From an uncultured Cycloclasticus sp. (GTDB taxonomy: Bacteria; Pseudomonadota; Gammaproteobacteria; Methylococcales; Cycloclasticaceae): a stretch of DNA of 64,000 bases. Positions 39,470-46,972 of the stretch are shown one piece after another (the stretch's first letter is position 1; each line of letters starts with the position of its first letter). The notes under the pieces are model-generated. The model was not told the DNA's origin and made no database searches. It saw only the letters and a list, made by a program, of their open reading frames with translations. The stretch is from assembly GCA_913060865.1 (NCBI GenBank), contig CAJXTU010000004.1:62001-126000 (forward strand), read 5' to 3'. The position numbers and the translations under genes are program-made.

Positions 39470-40372
39470 ATGACTAATAAACCGTTAAACCTTAATGCCA
39501 TTACCAAATCACTTAGGGTTCCCTTTTTAATTCTATCGCCTATATGCGTTTTTTTAGGCGCGGCGACCGTCATTCAGCAGCAAAGTATTAACCTTTATAT
39601 ACTCGCCCTTGCCATGGCCGGTGCACTACTGGCTCATATCGCCGTAAACACATTAAATGAGTATGACGACTTTAAAAGTGGCTTAGACTTTCTCACTCAA
39701 AAGACTGCTTTTAGCGGAGGTAGTGGGTCTTTACCAAACAACCCAGAGCATGCTCATATCGTGTTGTCCATTGGCATTACATCGTTAGTTGCTACCGCTC
39801 TGATTGGTGTTTTTTTTATGCTTAGACACGGTATTGAACTGCTCCCGTTAGGCCTGTTAGGTATTTTCATCATTGTGGCGTATACAGGGTGGATCAATAA
39901 ACATCCGATACTTTGCCTCTTAGCACCTGGCGTTGGGTTTGGGGTATTAATGGTCGTCGGCACTCAATTTGTCCTGCAAGGGCATTACGCCGCCTACTCT
40001 TTATTTGTCGCTATCATTCCATTTTCGTTAGCTAATAACTTGTTATTACTAAACCAATACCCAGACATTGAAGCAGATAGGCGTATTGGACGGCACCACC
40101 TCCCTATCGCATACGGTGTAAAGGTGAGCAATATTATCTATGCGTTTTTTGTCTTCATCACACTAATGACCATTGTGAGCGGCATTGTACTCAACTACTT
40201 CCCAACCTTGAGTGTTATTGCCCTCTTACCACTGATATTTTCTTTTTACGCGTTAAGCGGGGCAGTAAAGTACGGTGAACAGATTGGTCATTATCCTCAA
40301 TATCTTGGCGCCAACGTAACATCTACGATACTAACGCCTATATTATTATCGATTTCGTTGATCATTGGTTAA
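39470..40372 (+). CDS. UbiA-superfamily prenyltransferase
   Basis: This 300-residue integral membrane protein has eight or nine hydrophobic segments and the two aspartate-rich motifs of UbiA/MenA enzymes: NTLNEYDDFKSGLD near residue 61 (N-x-x-x-D-x5-D) and NQYPDIEADRRIGRHHLPI near residue 195. The second motif resembles MenA more than UbiA. The acceptor is unknown, since no ubiquinone or menaquinone genes accompany it. Members of this kind are often labelled 1,4-dihydroxy-2-naphthoate-like prenyltransferases. It stands alone, with 213 bases upstream in which I found no convincing promoter. Confidence 0.8.
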   Translation: MTNKPLNLNAITKSLRVPFLILSPICVFLGAATVIQQQSINLYILALAMAGALLAHIAVNTLNEYDDFKSGLDFLTQKTAFSGGSGSLPNNPEHAHIVLSIGITSLVATALIGVFFMLRHGIELLPLGLLGIFIIVAYTGWINKHPILCLLAPGVGFGVLMVVGTQFVLQGHYAAYSLFVAIIPFSLANNLLLLNQYPDIEADRRIGRHHLPIAYGVKVSNIIYAFFVFITLMTIVSGIVLNYFPTLSVIALLPLIFSFYALSGAVKYGEQIGHYPQYLGANVTSTILTPILLSISLIIG

Positions 40373-40496
40373 CCTCCCCGTCCATTTTGTAAGCGAATAC
40401 TAACAATTCACTAATAAGCTTTTCTTAAAAACCTGCTTTGTATATTACAATGCTCCCTTGACTATTTTTAATAACAATACGCTACGGTAATTTACT

Positions 40497-41378
40497 TTGC
40501 ACACTGACAGTAACAACGATTTACTTTTTCGTTTTCTATTTAACAACCTAGGCGTACGAGGTGAAATAGTCTCGCTAGATACGAGTTTTCAAGCTTCCTT
40601 AGCTTTGCACAATTACCCAGACATTGTCGCTGATCAATTAGGGCAAGCACTTGCTGCTTCTTTATTATTAACCGCCACATTAAAGTTTGATGGTTCATTA
40701 ATCCTCCAAGTCCAAGGCAGTGGCCCCATCAGTATGCTCGTTGCTCAAGCTAGCAACCAGCAAACTATTCGAGGTTTAGCACATTGGGATAAAGAACAAG
40801 AAATTAAAGCTGACAATTTAGCTTCATTATTTGGCGATGGGCGACTTGTATTAACCCTTAAGCCAACTAAAGGCCAAGCTTATCAAGGAATTGTTGCGTT
40901 GGAAGGTGAGTCACTATCTGATGCACTAGAGTCTTATTTTACACAATCTGAACAACTTAAAACCCGACTCTGGCTATCGGCCAATGCTGATAAAGCTGTT
41001 GGCTTTCTACTTCAAGAACTACCCACACATGCCGGAGAACCAGCGGATTGGGAACGTATCGAGATGTTAGCCAACACCATTACTGACCATGAATTACTCA
41101 ATTTGAACGCTGAAGAGGTTATTCATCGTCTTTTCCATGAAGAGTCTGTCACTCTTTATGACCCTCAAACGGTTGCCTTCAAATGCGACTGCTCTAGGCA
41201 AAAAATTGAGTCTGGGCTGCTCACTGTAGGCTATGAAGAGCTACTATCAGTACTTGAAGAAAAAGGCTCTGTCGATACCCATTGTGACTTCTGCAATCAC
41301 CATTATCAGTTTAATGCTCAGGCCATTGAACAGTTATTTGGTATTGAAAAAACCGATGATTCTCCAGTGCGTCATTAA
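40497..41378 (+). CDS. hslO: Redox-regulated holdase chaperone Hsp33
   Basis: Hsp33 binds unfolding proteins during oxidative stress once its zinc-binding cysteines form disulfides. The redox switch is complete: Cys230 and Cys232 (KCDCSR) with Cys263 and Cys266 (HCDFCNH), in nearly the E. coli positions. The N-terminus LLFRFLFNNLGVRGEIVSL also matches. The length is 293 against 292. It starts at TTG; no better initiator lies near and the upstream CGGTAA is a weak ribosome-binding site. Convergent with trxC, another redox gene. Confidence 0.95.
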   Translation: MHTDSNNDLLFRFLFNNLGVRGEIVSLDTSFQASLALHNYPDIVADQLGQALAASLLLTATLKFDGSLILQVQGSGPISMLVAQASNQQTIRGLAHWDKEQEIKADNLASLFGDGRLVLTLKPTKGQAYQGIVALEGESLSDALESYFTQSEQLKTRLWLSANADKAVGFLLQELPTHAGEPADWERIEMLANTITDHELLNLNAEEVIHRLFHEESVTLYDPQTVAFKCDCSRQKIESGLLTVGYEELLSVLEEKGSVDTHCDFCNHHYQFNAQAIEQLFGIEKTDDSPVRH

Positions 41379-41472
41379 TTTTTTTAACACTAAGAAATAC
41401 CCCATGCTGTCTATCAGTACAGTATTCTTCATCAGATATTTCCAATAAATTGATAGACCTCTATTGCGAGCA

Positions 41473-41910
41473 CTAAGCTAAATAAGGCTTCAACCATTGC
41501 TCAAACTGTAGCAAAGTCATCACACCTGCTTGTCTTGCTACTTCTTTTCCATTCTTCATTACCAATAAAGTTGGAATACTTCTAATTTGAAAACGAGCCG
41601 CTAACCTTTGTTCCTTTTCTGTGTCTAATTTGGCAAACCTTGCTTTTGGTTCTAACTTTTTTATCGCTTGCTCAAAGGTCGGGGCAAACGATTTACACGG
41701 GCCACACCAGGCCGCCCAGCAGTCAACTACAACGGGAATATCACTTTGTTCAAAATGACGTTGCGCATTTGCCGCCTTTAACGTGACATACTGGCCAGCA
41801 AATAACTTTTTTTTACATTTACCGCAAACACCGCCTGCGTTTAATTTATCGCTTGGCAGCTTATTAACCGCATCACAATTCGTACAAACAATTTTTATTG
41901 ATTCGGCCAT
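41473..41910 (-). CDS. trxC: Thioredoxin 2 (TrxC) with N-terminal zinc ribbon
   Basis: TrxC is a cytoplasmic disulfide reductase induced by oxidative stress in E. coli. Two CxxC pairs (Cys9/Cys12 and Cys29/Cys32) form the N-terminal zinc site, followed by a thioredoxin fold with active site WCGPC (Cys69 and Cys72) and the cis-proline loop RSIPTLLV. At 145 residues it has normal size (E. coli 139). It stands next to hslO, which shares the oxidative-stress theme, although on the opposite strand. Confidence 0.96.
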   Translation of the reverse strand: MAESIKIVCTNCDAVNKLPSDKLNAGGVCGKCKKKLFAGQYVTLKAANAQRHFEQSDIPVVVDCWAAWCGPCKSFAPTFEQAIKKLEPKARFAKLDTEKEQRLAARFQIRSIPTLLVMKNGKEVARQAGVMTLLQFEQWLKPYLA

Positions 41911-41968
41911 ATTTTATATTCCTGAAAAGTCATTAGATAAAACAAATATGGGGGCAAAGCCTGACAAT

Positions 41969-42211
41969 TCAAGATGTTACCAATTGCAGCTTTTGTTCTC
42001 TAGTAAGTTTTTTTATCTGTGCTTCTCGACGACTTGCATCGCTCCTGTTCTTTGCATTTTCAGTATAAACAAACTTAATAGGGCGCCGGCCTTGAAAGTA
42101 TTTTGCCCCCACCCCACTCGCATGTTGCTTGAAGCGTCGCTCTAAATCCGTAGTAATGCCTGTATACAGGCTACTATCACTCGTCTCGATGATATAAACA
42201 AACCAGCTCAT
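41969..42211 (-). CDS. GIY-YIG domain protein (YhbQ/UPF0213-like)
   Basis: The 80 residues are one GIY-YIG nuclease-like domain: WFVYIIETSDSSLYTGITTD at the start (the VYI and YTG strands), then DLERRFKQH, the Arg-rich helix, and a final lysine-rich helix. The family includes YhbQ, described as a DNA-processing protein with unclear role. The conserved Tyr, Arg and Glu of the active centre look present (YTG, RRF, RREAQ). Its start overlaps the stop of sprT by four bases, so it is the third gene of a coupled unit with sprT and the mipZ-like gene. Confidence 0.88.
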   Translation of the reverse strand: MSWFVYIIETSDSSLYTGITTDLERRFKQHASGVGAKYFQGRRPIKFVYTENAKNRSDASRREAQIKKLTREQKLQLVTS

Positions 42212-42720
42212 ACAGCCTTTAAAAGACCTCTACAATGCCGACAAAAATAGTTTGTTTTACCTTGAACCACTTTGTTATGCCGACGAATACCCAGCTCGTG
42301 TACCTGACAGTCACATTGGTACGCAATGGTTGAATACCGACGCTTCGGAATATCTGTTAAATCATACCGAGCAACTCGGCTGGCATTTGCCCCAAACCCC
42401 TGCATAATGGATTGCCACTCAAGCCCATGCGGGCGGACTTTTTTTGCTCCAAATTGCATATCAACAATATAATGCGCCACTTCATGTGGCACAGTCTCTT
42501 GAATATTTTCTTCGAAATATTTATTAAAAATCAATTCGTTATAGCGAATAATTTTTTTATGCTGCGACACCTTGTACATGCCAATTGTGTGCCCTGTCAA
42601 ATCAAAACTAACGGGGATTATTGGAATATTTGTTTGATATAAAGAATTAGCTAGCGCTACATAGCGTGCCGTTTCTTCAATAATTTGATTTTTTTGTGTC
42701 TCCGTTAAGGCAGAATTCAT
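42208..42720 (-). CDS. sprT: SprT-like zinc metalloprotease-fold protein
   Basis: SprT proteins have the zincin HExxH motif, here PHEVAHYIVD near residue 79, and a C-terminal zinc ribbon with cysteines in YQCDCQVH and YFCRHCRGLL. Eukaryotic SPRTN/Wss1 relatives degrade DNA-protein crosslinks; the bacterial proteins, of similar size (E. coli SprT 165 residues; here 170), have no settled function. It overlaps the mipZ-like gene upstream by four bases and the GIY-YIG gene downstream by four bases, so all three are translationally coupled. Confidence 0.9.
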   Translation of the reverse strand: MNSALTETQKNQIIEETARYVALANSLYQTNIPIIPVSFDLTGHTIGMYKVSQHKKIIRYNELIFNKYFEENIQETVPHEVAHYIVDMQFGAKKVRPHGLEWQSIMQGFGANASRVARYDLTDIPKRRYSTIAYQCDCQVHELGIRRHNKVVQGKTNYFCRHCRGLLKAV

Positions 42721-43511
42721 TCGAATAGATTAAGGTTACCTATTAACGACCGAACCTCCTGCCTAGCTGCCACATGAGACATACTGTTAACCTTCTCAAG
42801 ATCCAAAATAGTTAAACCACTTGGGAATAGTTCTTTATAAATAACACGCTCATATAAGCCGGGTACATAACGGAACATAATTCGTTTTTGCAACGAATCT
42901 AAAGCATCATGCACACGTTTATTGTTTCGTGAATCCAGCGAGGCTAAACGAGTCCGCACGACTACCCAATCCATTGGCGGCTTACCACTCGCTGAGCGAT
43001 ACTTTCGGCTATCCCAGACCATCTCTGTGTAAAAGCTCAGCTTTTTAACCTGAAAATTTGTCGGTGATACTTCGCCCAATAAATCCAAATCAACAAAGCT
43101 ATCATTTAAGGGTGTGACTAACGTATCTGCAAGAGCATGGGCCAAACGCGACAAATACGTATCATTACCTGGGCAATCAATCACAATAAAATCTACGTCT
43201 TTTTTGAAGGCATCTAACCCTTTTTGAAAGTTTTGTTGGTCTTCTATTTCCCGGTCCTTAATAAGGCTAGCTGTCGATTGTGCAATCACCTTAAACTCAG
43301 GCATAGCAACCTTAGCGCCACCATTTGCCATAAATGTTTGTCGATTTTGCACATACCTAGCAACACTTTTTTGCCTTGCGTCTAAGTCAATCACGGCTAC
43401 TTTCTTACCCTTATCCAGTAGGCCGACAATAATATGCATAGCCAGTGTGGATTTCCCTGTCCCACCTTTTTCATTACCTAAAACAATAATGTGTGCGTCT
43501 TTTTTGTCCAT
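42717..43511 (-). CDS. MipZ-like ParA-family ATPase (division-plane positioning type)
   Basis: The 264-residue protein is a ParA/MinD-superfamily ATPase. It has a deviant Walker A, GNEKGGTGKST at residues 12-22, with signature Lys15 and Lys20, then VIDLDARQKSVARY, FIVIDCPGND (Walker B) and TPLNDSFVDLDLLG. The blocks DWVVVRTRLAS, RVIYKELFPSGLTILDL and AARQEVRSLI match alphaproteobacterial MipZ as I remember it, rather than plasmid ParA or MinD. MipZ forms gradients from ParB and blocks FtsZ away from midcell. No parB or ftsZ is nearby. Its own Shine-Dalgarno (AAGG, 7 Ts from the ATG) lies in a weak 5-bp hairpin. It is the first gene of a coupled unit with sprT. The role in this organism is inference. 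Confidence 0.8.
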   Translation of the reverse strand: MDKKDAHIIVLGNEKGGTGKSTLAMHIIVGLLDKGKKVAVIDLDARQKSVARYVQNRQTFMANGGAKVAMPEFKVIAQSTASLIKDREIEDQQNFQKGLDAFKKDVDFIVIDCPGNDTYLSRLAHALADTLVTPLNDSFVDLDLLGEVSPTNFQVKKLSFYTEMVWDSRKYRSASGKPPMDWVVVRTRLASLDSRNNKRVHDALDSLQKRIMFRYVPGLYERVIYKELFPSGLTILDLEKVNSMSHVAARQEVRSLIGNLNLFE

Positions 43512-43564
43512 AAAAAAACCTTAGTCGTTCATCTAAGTTAGTAACGTAAGCAAAAGAATCTTTA

Positions 43565-44764
43565 TTAAAGTGTTTCTAGATCAAACTCTACCAATGGATT
43601 GACCTCTTGATCATAATCAACAGAGTCAAGTTCAAACCCAAACAGGTTAAGAAACTCTTTTTTATAGCTCGCGTAATCCGTTAATTCGAATAAATTCTCT
43701 GTTGTTACAGATGGCCAAATATCTACGCATTGTTGCTGAATATCATCACGCAACTCCCAATCATCAAGTCTTAAGCGATTAGCATCATCGAGGTTCTGCT
43801 CAGCCCCAGCGTTAAATAACTGCGTTCTGAACAAACGGTTTATTTGCTCGATACAACCTTCATGAATCCCAGCTTCCTTCATCACTTTAAATACCATAGA
43901 AATATACAATGGCATCACTGGAATTGCTGAGCTAGCCTGTGTCACGACAGATTTTAATACCGCGACATTAGCACTGCCATTTGACTGGTTAAGCTTCGTA
44001 TCAATTGCTTTTGCAGCGCGATCCAGATCCATTTTTGCTTTACCTAGCGCACCATCCCAGTAGATAGGCCAAGTAATTGCAGTTCCAATATAGCTATAGG
44101 CGACAGATTGACAACCTTTCGCCAGAACACCTGCATCACTAAGCGCATCCATCCAAAGCTCCCAGTCTTCACCGCCCATCACGGTAACCGTATCCTTAAC
44201 TTCCTGCTCTGTTGCTGGCTCAACTTCGGCTTCAATAATAATATCTTTATTGGTATCAATAGCAGTCGAACGATACACCTCTCCTATTGGCTTTAAGCAT
44301 GAGCGAGTGAGCTGATCGGAGCCAGGCACTTTACGTACTGGTGATGCCAGTGAATAGACCACCAAGTCTATTTCACCCAAATCTTGTTTGATTAAATCAA
44401 TGGCTTTTTGTTTTGCTTCATTTGAAAAGGCATCGCCATTAATATGCTTCGCGTATAAGCCCGCTTTTTTTGCTTCAGCATCAAATGCAGCCGTGTTGTA
44501 CCATCCAGCAGAACCCGGTTTTTTTTCACTGCTAGGCTTTTCAAAGAAAACACCAATTGTCGCAGCGCCCGAACCAAACGCAGCCGTAATGCGTGAAGCC
44601 AAGCCATAACCACTAGAAGAACCAATAATAAGTACTTTTTTTGGCCCATCTTTCACTTGACCTTGCTTCTGCGTGATTTTAATTTGTTGTTTTACATTCT
44701 CAGCGCAGCCAATAGGGTGTGCTGTTGTACAAATAAATCCACGCGTTTTTGGTTTAATGATCAT
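43565..44764 (-). CDS. fabV: Trans-2-enoyl-ACP reductase FabV (NADH)
   Basis: FabV performs the last reduction of each fatty-acid elongation cycle. At 399 residues it has the long FabV size, unlike FabI (about 260). The cofactor site is [15 protein letters not shown] near 44-58. The catalytic pair is Tyr235 and Lys244 in [15 protein letters not shown] (Y-x8-K), with the numbering of the known enzymes. FabV enzymes are relatively insensitive to triclosan. It lies 53 bases before the mipZ-like gene on the same strand, with weak read-through potential. Confidence 0.95.
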   Translation of the reverse strand: MIIKPKTRGFICTTAHPIGCAENVKQQIKITQKQGQVKDGPKKVLIIGSSSGYGLASRITAAFGSGAATIGVFFEKPSSEKKPGSAGWYNTAAFDAEAKKAGLYAKHINGDAFSNEAKQKAIDLIKQDLGEIDLVVYSLASPVRKVPGSDQLTRSCLKPIGEVYRSTAIDTNKDIIIEAEVEPATEQEVKDTVTVMGGEDWELWMDALSDAGVLAKGCQSVAYSYIGTAITWPIYWDGALGKAKMDLDRAAKAIDTKLNQSNGSANVAVLKSVVTQASSAIPVMPLYISMVFKVMKEAGIHEGCIEQINRLFRTQLFNAGAEQNLDDANRLRLDDWELRDDIQQQCVDIWPSVTTENLFELTDYASYKKEFLNLFGFELDSVDYDQEVNPLVEFDLETL

Positions 44765-44913
44765 CGGGGTGCCTGTTAGTTAATCAAGATAGATCGTGTA
44801 TTTTAAAGGGATAACGTAATATTTTATAGCGCTCAATGAATCAATTTTTAAGCTGCCTATAGCGACTTAAGGGTCACCTAAAGAGGGCCCCCTTCTTACC
44901 ATTATTTAAAAAT

Positions 44914-45849
44914 TCAAGTTAGCCTTTTCTTAAATACGTTTTTAAAAAGAGTCCAGCGGATAATAATGACCGCCAGAAAAACTAACACGCAGCCTATTAA
45001 ATCATTCCCAACTAGCCTTTCCCCAAACCAAATTGCAGCTAATAGTGCCGTCCAAATTGGCTCTACAATCATAATCACCACACCATGGCTATTAGTTGAG
45101 AGGCTTTGAGCGTGCGTTTGCATAAAAAAGCGTAACGCTGTTCCAATAAATGCACTCGCTAAGACCCACGCCAGCAAATTAATTGAAAAATTGTCCGCTG
45201 CATGAGACCAACTCTCGACAACAAAAGACAACGTTCCCGATAAAACACCCACCGTCATTAGCGCAATAGCTGTTAATGGCAAGGTGGGGACTTTTTCACT
45301 AACCCCAATGATGTCATCTAGGGCCACTATTTCTCGATGGTTAGCGGCTCTAGAATTCAACACAAAAAACAGGGCAATAAACAGGGCGGACAGTATAAAC
45401 AACAATTGCCCTGTCTGAATTTCAAGCTCACCTGATAATGACAAGTAACCAAGTCCTGCTAAAGCGAAGGGAATAGCATACCAAGTACTCATTGGAATTC
45501 TTTCTCCAAAAAATATTCTCGCAATAATGGGCGAGAAAATTACGGCTGAACTGGTTATAAAGCTTGCAACACTTAGACTTACGCCGGAGTACAACCCCAT
45601 AATCCAAAAACACATACCAATGGCAAAAATACTCCCCACCAAAATTGATTGACGGTACTGATTCCAAGTTAACGCTTGGAATTGATTAAAACCAACGGCT
45701 AATAACAACAACCCCGCTAACAAAAAACGTAAGCTGACGAACAAAAGCGGCGGCATTAATAAGACAGCTTCTTTTGAGAAAATCCAGCTAATAGCGGCTA
45801 ATATTGTAACGAGTACCAACCAAATGTCGGCTTTTGTAGCATTTGACAA
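44914..45849 (-). CDS. DMT-superfamily transporter with two EamA domains
   Basis: This is a ten-helix drug/metabolite transporter of 311 residues, formed by two EamA repeats (about 10-140 and 165-300). Typical pieces are ISWIFSKEAVLLMPPLLFVSLRF split across helices 1-2, and ALRFFMQTHAQSLSTNSHGVVIMIVEPIWTAL in the second repeat (recognised by the EPIW-type end of helix 9). The substrate cannot be predicted. The protein starts with TTG, with AAGG ten bases upstream. It is not tightly linked to its neighbours. Confidence 0.85.
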   Translation of the reverse strand: MSNATKADIWLVLVTILAAISWIFSKEAVLLMPPLLFVSLRFLLAGLLLLAVGFNQFQALTWNQYRQSILVGSIFAIGMCFWIMGLYSGVSLSVASFITSSAVIFSPIIARIFFGERIPMSTWYAIPFALAGLGYLSLSGELEIQTGQLLFILSALFIALFFVLNSRAANHREIVALDDIIGVSEKVPTLPLTAIALMTVGVLSGTLSFVVESWSHAADNFSINLLAWVLASAFIGTALRFFMQTHAQSLSTNSHGVVIMIVEPIWTALLAAIWFGERLVGNDLIGCVLVFLAVIIIRWTLFKNVFKKRLT

Positions 45850-45931
45850 ACTTAATTAACCTTTTAAGATAAATTTTTTGAAGAACTAAGCAACTGAAAC
45901 GTCGTTAGCAAAAACATGTCTGAATTAACAT

Positions 45932-46435
45932 TCAACTCTCTTCTTTACTGTTCTGGCTTTTTATTTCCTCGGCAATGTCAGCAGATATTTCAACTTCAGT
46001 GGCAAGAGGAAAATCGTCATCTGCTTGACCTTCAGCAGTTAAATCAGCTTCTTGGATGAGATCTGCCATAGGGCTATCTTTTAACGAGGCTTTTTCTAAA
46101 TCAACAGTCTCAGGCTCTTCAGCAACATCTTCATCAGGCTTGTTAAGCAATGCCGACTCCTCTAAGTCTATGTGAAGCGCTTTTGCCTCTTCAGAGCATA
46201 ACTCACCCGCTCCACTCGCTATATGGCGGTAAACATCACGGTATTGATCTGTTAACCCCTTAAATAACACCGCTGTGTTAACAAAGTGATCATCAACCTG
46301 TTTACGATATTTCTCGTGCTCAGCTTCTAATTCCTTTATCTTTAAACTCTGATCACTACCTTTTTTGAACAACAACGATAAACAAAAACCAAAAATCGCA
46401 CCGATGACAACACCCAATACTAACTCTATTTCCAT
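45932..46435 (-). CDS. zapG: ZapG/YhcB, DUF1043 inner-membrane division-associated protein
   Basis: YhcB (ZapG) is a small inner-membrane protein that links cell division, envelope growth and phospholipid balance in E. coli. This 167-residue product has one N-terminal helix (VLGVVIGAIFGFCLSLLF) and a coiled-coil region (LKIKELEAEHEKYRKQVDDHF) followed by LTDQYRDVYRHIASGA, all of the DUF1043 pattern. The tail is long and very acidic (about residues 85-167), longer than in E. coli (132 residues in total). A GAGAGGA ribosome-binding site precedes the ATG. It is transcribed alone. Confidence 0.88.
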   Translation of the reverse strand: MEIELVLGVVIGAIFGFCLSLLFKKGSDQSLKIKELEAEHEKYRKQVDDHFVNTAVLFKGLTDQYRDVYRHIASGAGELCSEEAKALHIDLEESALLNKPDEDVAEEPETVDLEKASLKDSPMADLIQEADLTAEGQADDDFPLATEVEISADIAEEIKSQNSKEES

Positions 46436-46972
46436 TTAACTAATCCTCTCCACGCGTTTACTAACATTACTTAAAACGGCCCTTTCCACCTCACAAATCA
46501 AAGCAAGCATTCTTGTCATAATTTCAGTTTAAGAACGTTCCACTGCTTATTCAATCACATAAAACAAGTTCAGCTATGTTGCCATAGCTCCATTAACCTG
46601 AAGTCATACAGATAGTATTCCAGCCAAAGCCATTTATCTTATAGTACTTGTCACGAACTTTTATCTACTTGCTTGCCCACTGAATGACAAAATACATAGC
46701 CTTAACCCCTATCAACAGCAAGCAAAAAGCTAGCTCAAGCCAAATTAGGTTCTTGACGTTTTTTTACTATTATTCAAATGAGGCAATTTACAAAAAAACG
46801 AATAAATATTTAACCGCTTTCCTTATTATTCTATCTCACTACATGTATTAGCATAGTAATAATTAAATCCTTTTCAGTTTATAACCCCCTAAACAGGATT
46901 AGCTCAACATAGTTCATTTCTGATCATTTAAAATATTTCATATGACTTTTAGCCTTTCTACTTAAATATACA
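46436..46972. other. 537-base gene-free interval
   Basis: Between the divergent zapG and ABC-exporter genes there is an AT-rich stretch with no open frame of interest on either strand. I see one hairpin, AGCTATG-TTGC-CATAGCT at 46572-46589, without a T run, and an isolated TTGACG at 46753-46758 without a matching -10. No tRNA, repeat array or insertion-sequence remnant was recognised. It may hold promoters or a small RNA that I cannot identify by eye. Confidence 0.5.

Noticed and set aside
41407..41422. LexA-box-like CTGT-N8-ACAG
   Set aside because: It fits the SOS-box core, but lies between the 3' ends of the converging hslO and trxC genes, with no gene start nearby. Probably chance.
46468..46496. 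TTGTGA-17-TAAGTA before zapG
   Set aside because: Spacing is right but the -10 has only two consensus bases.
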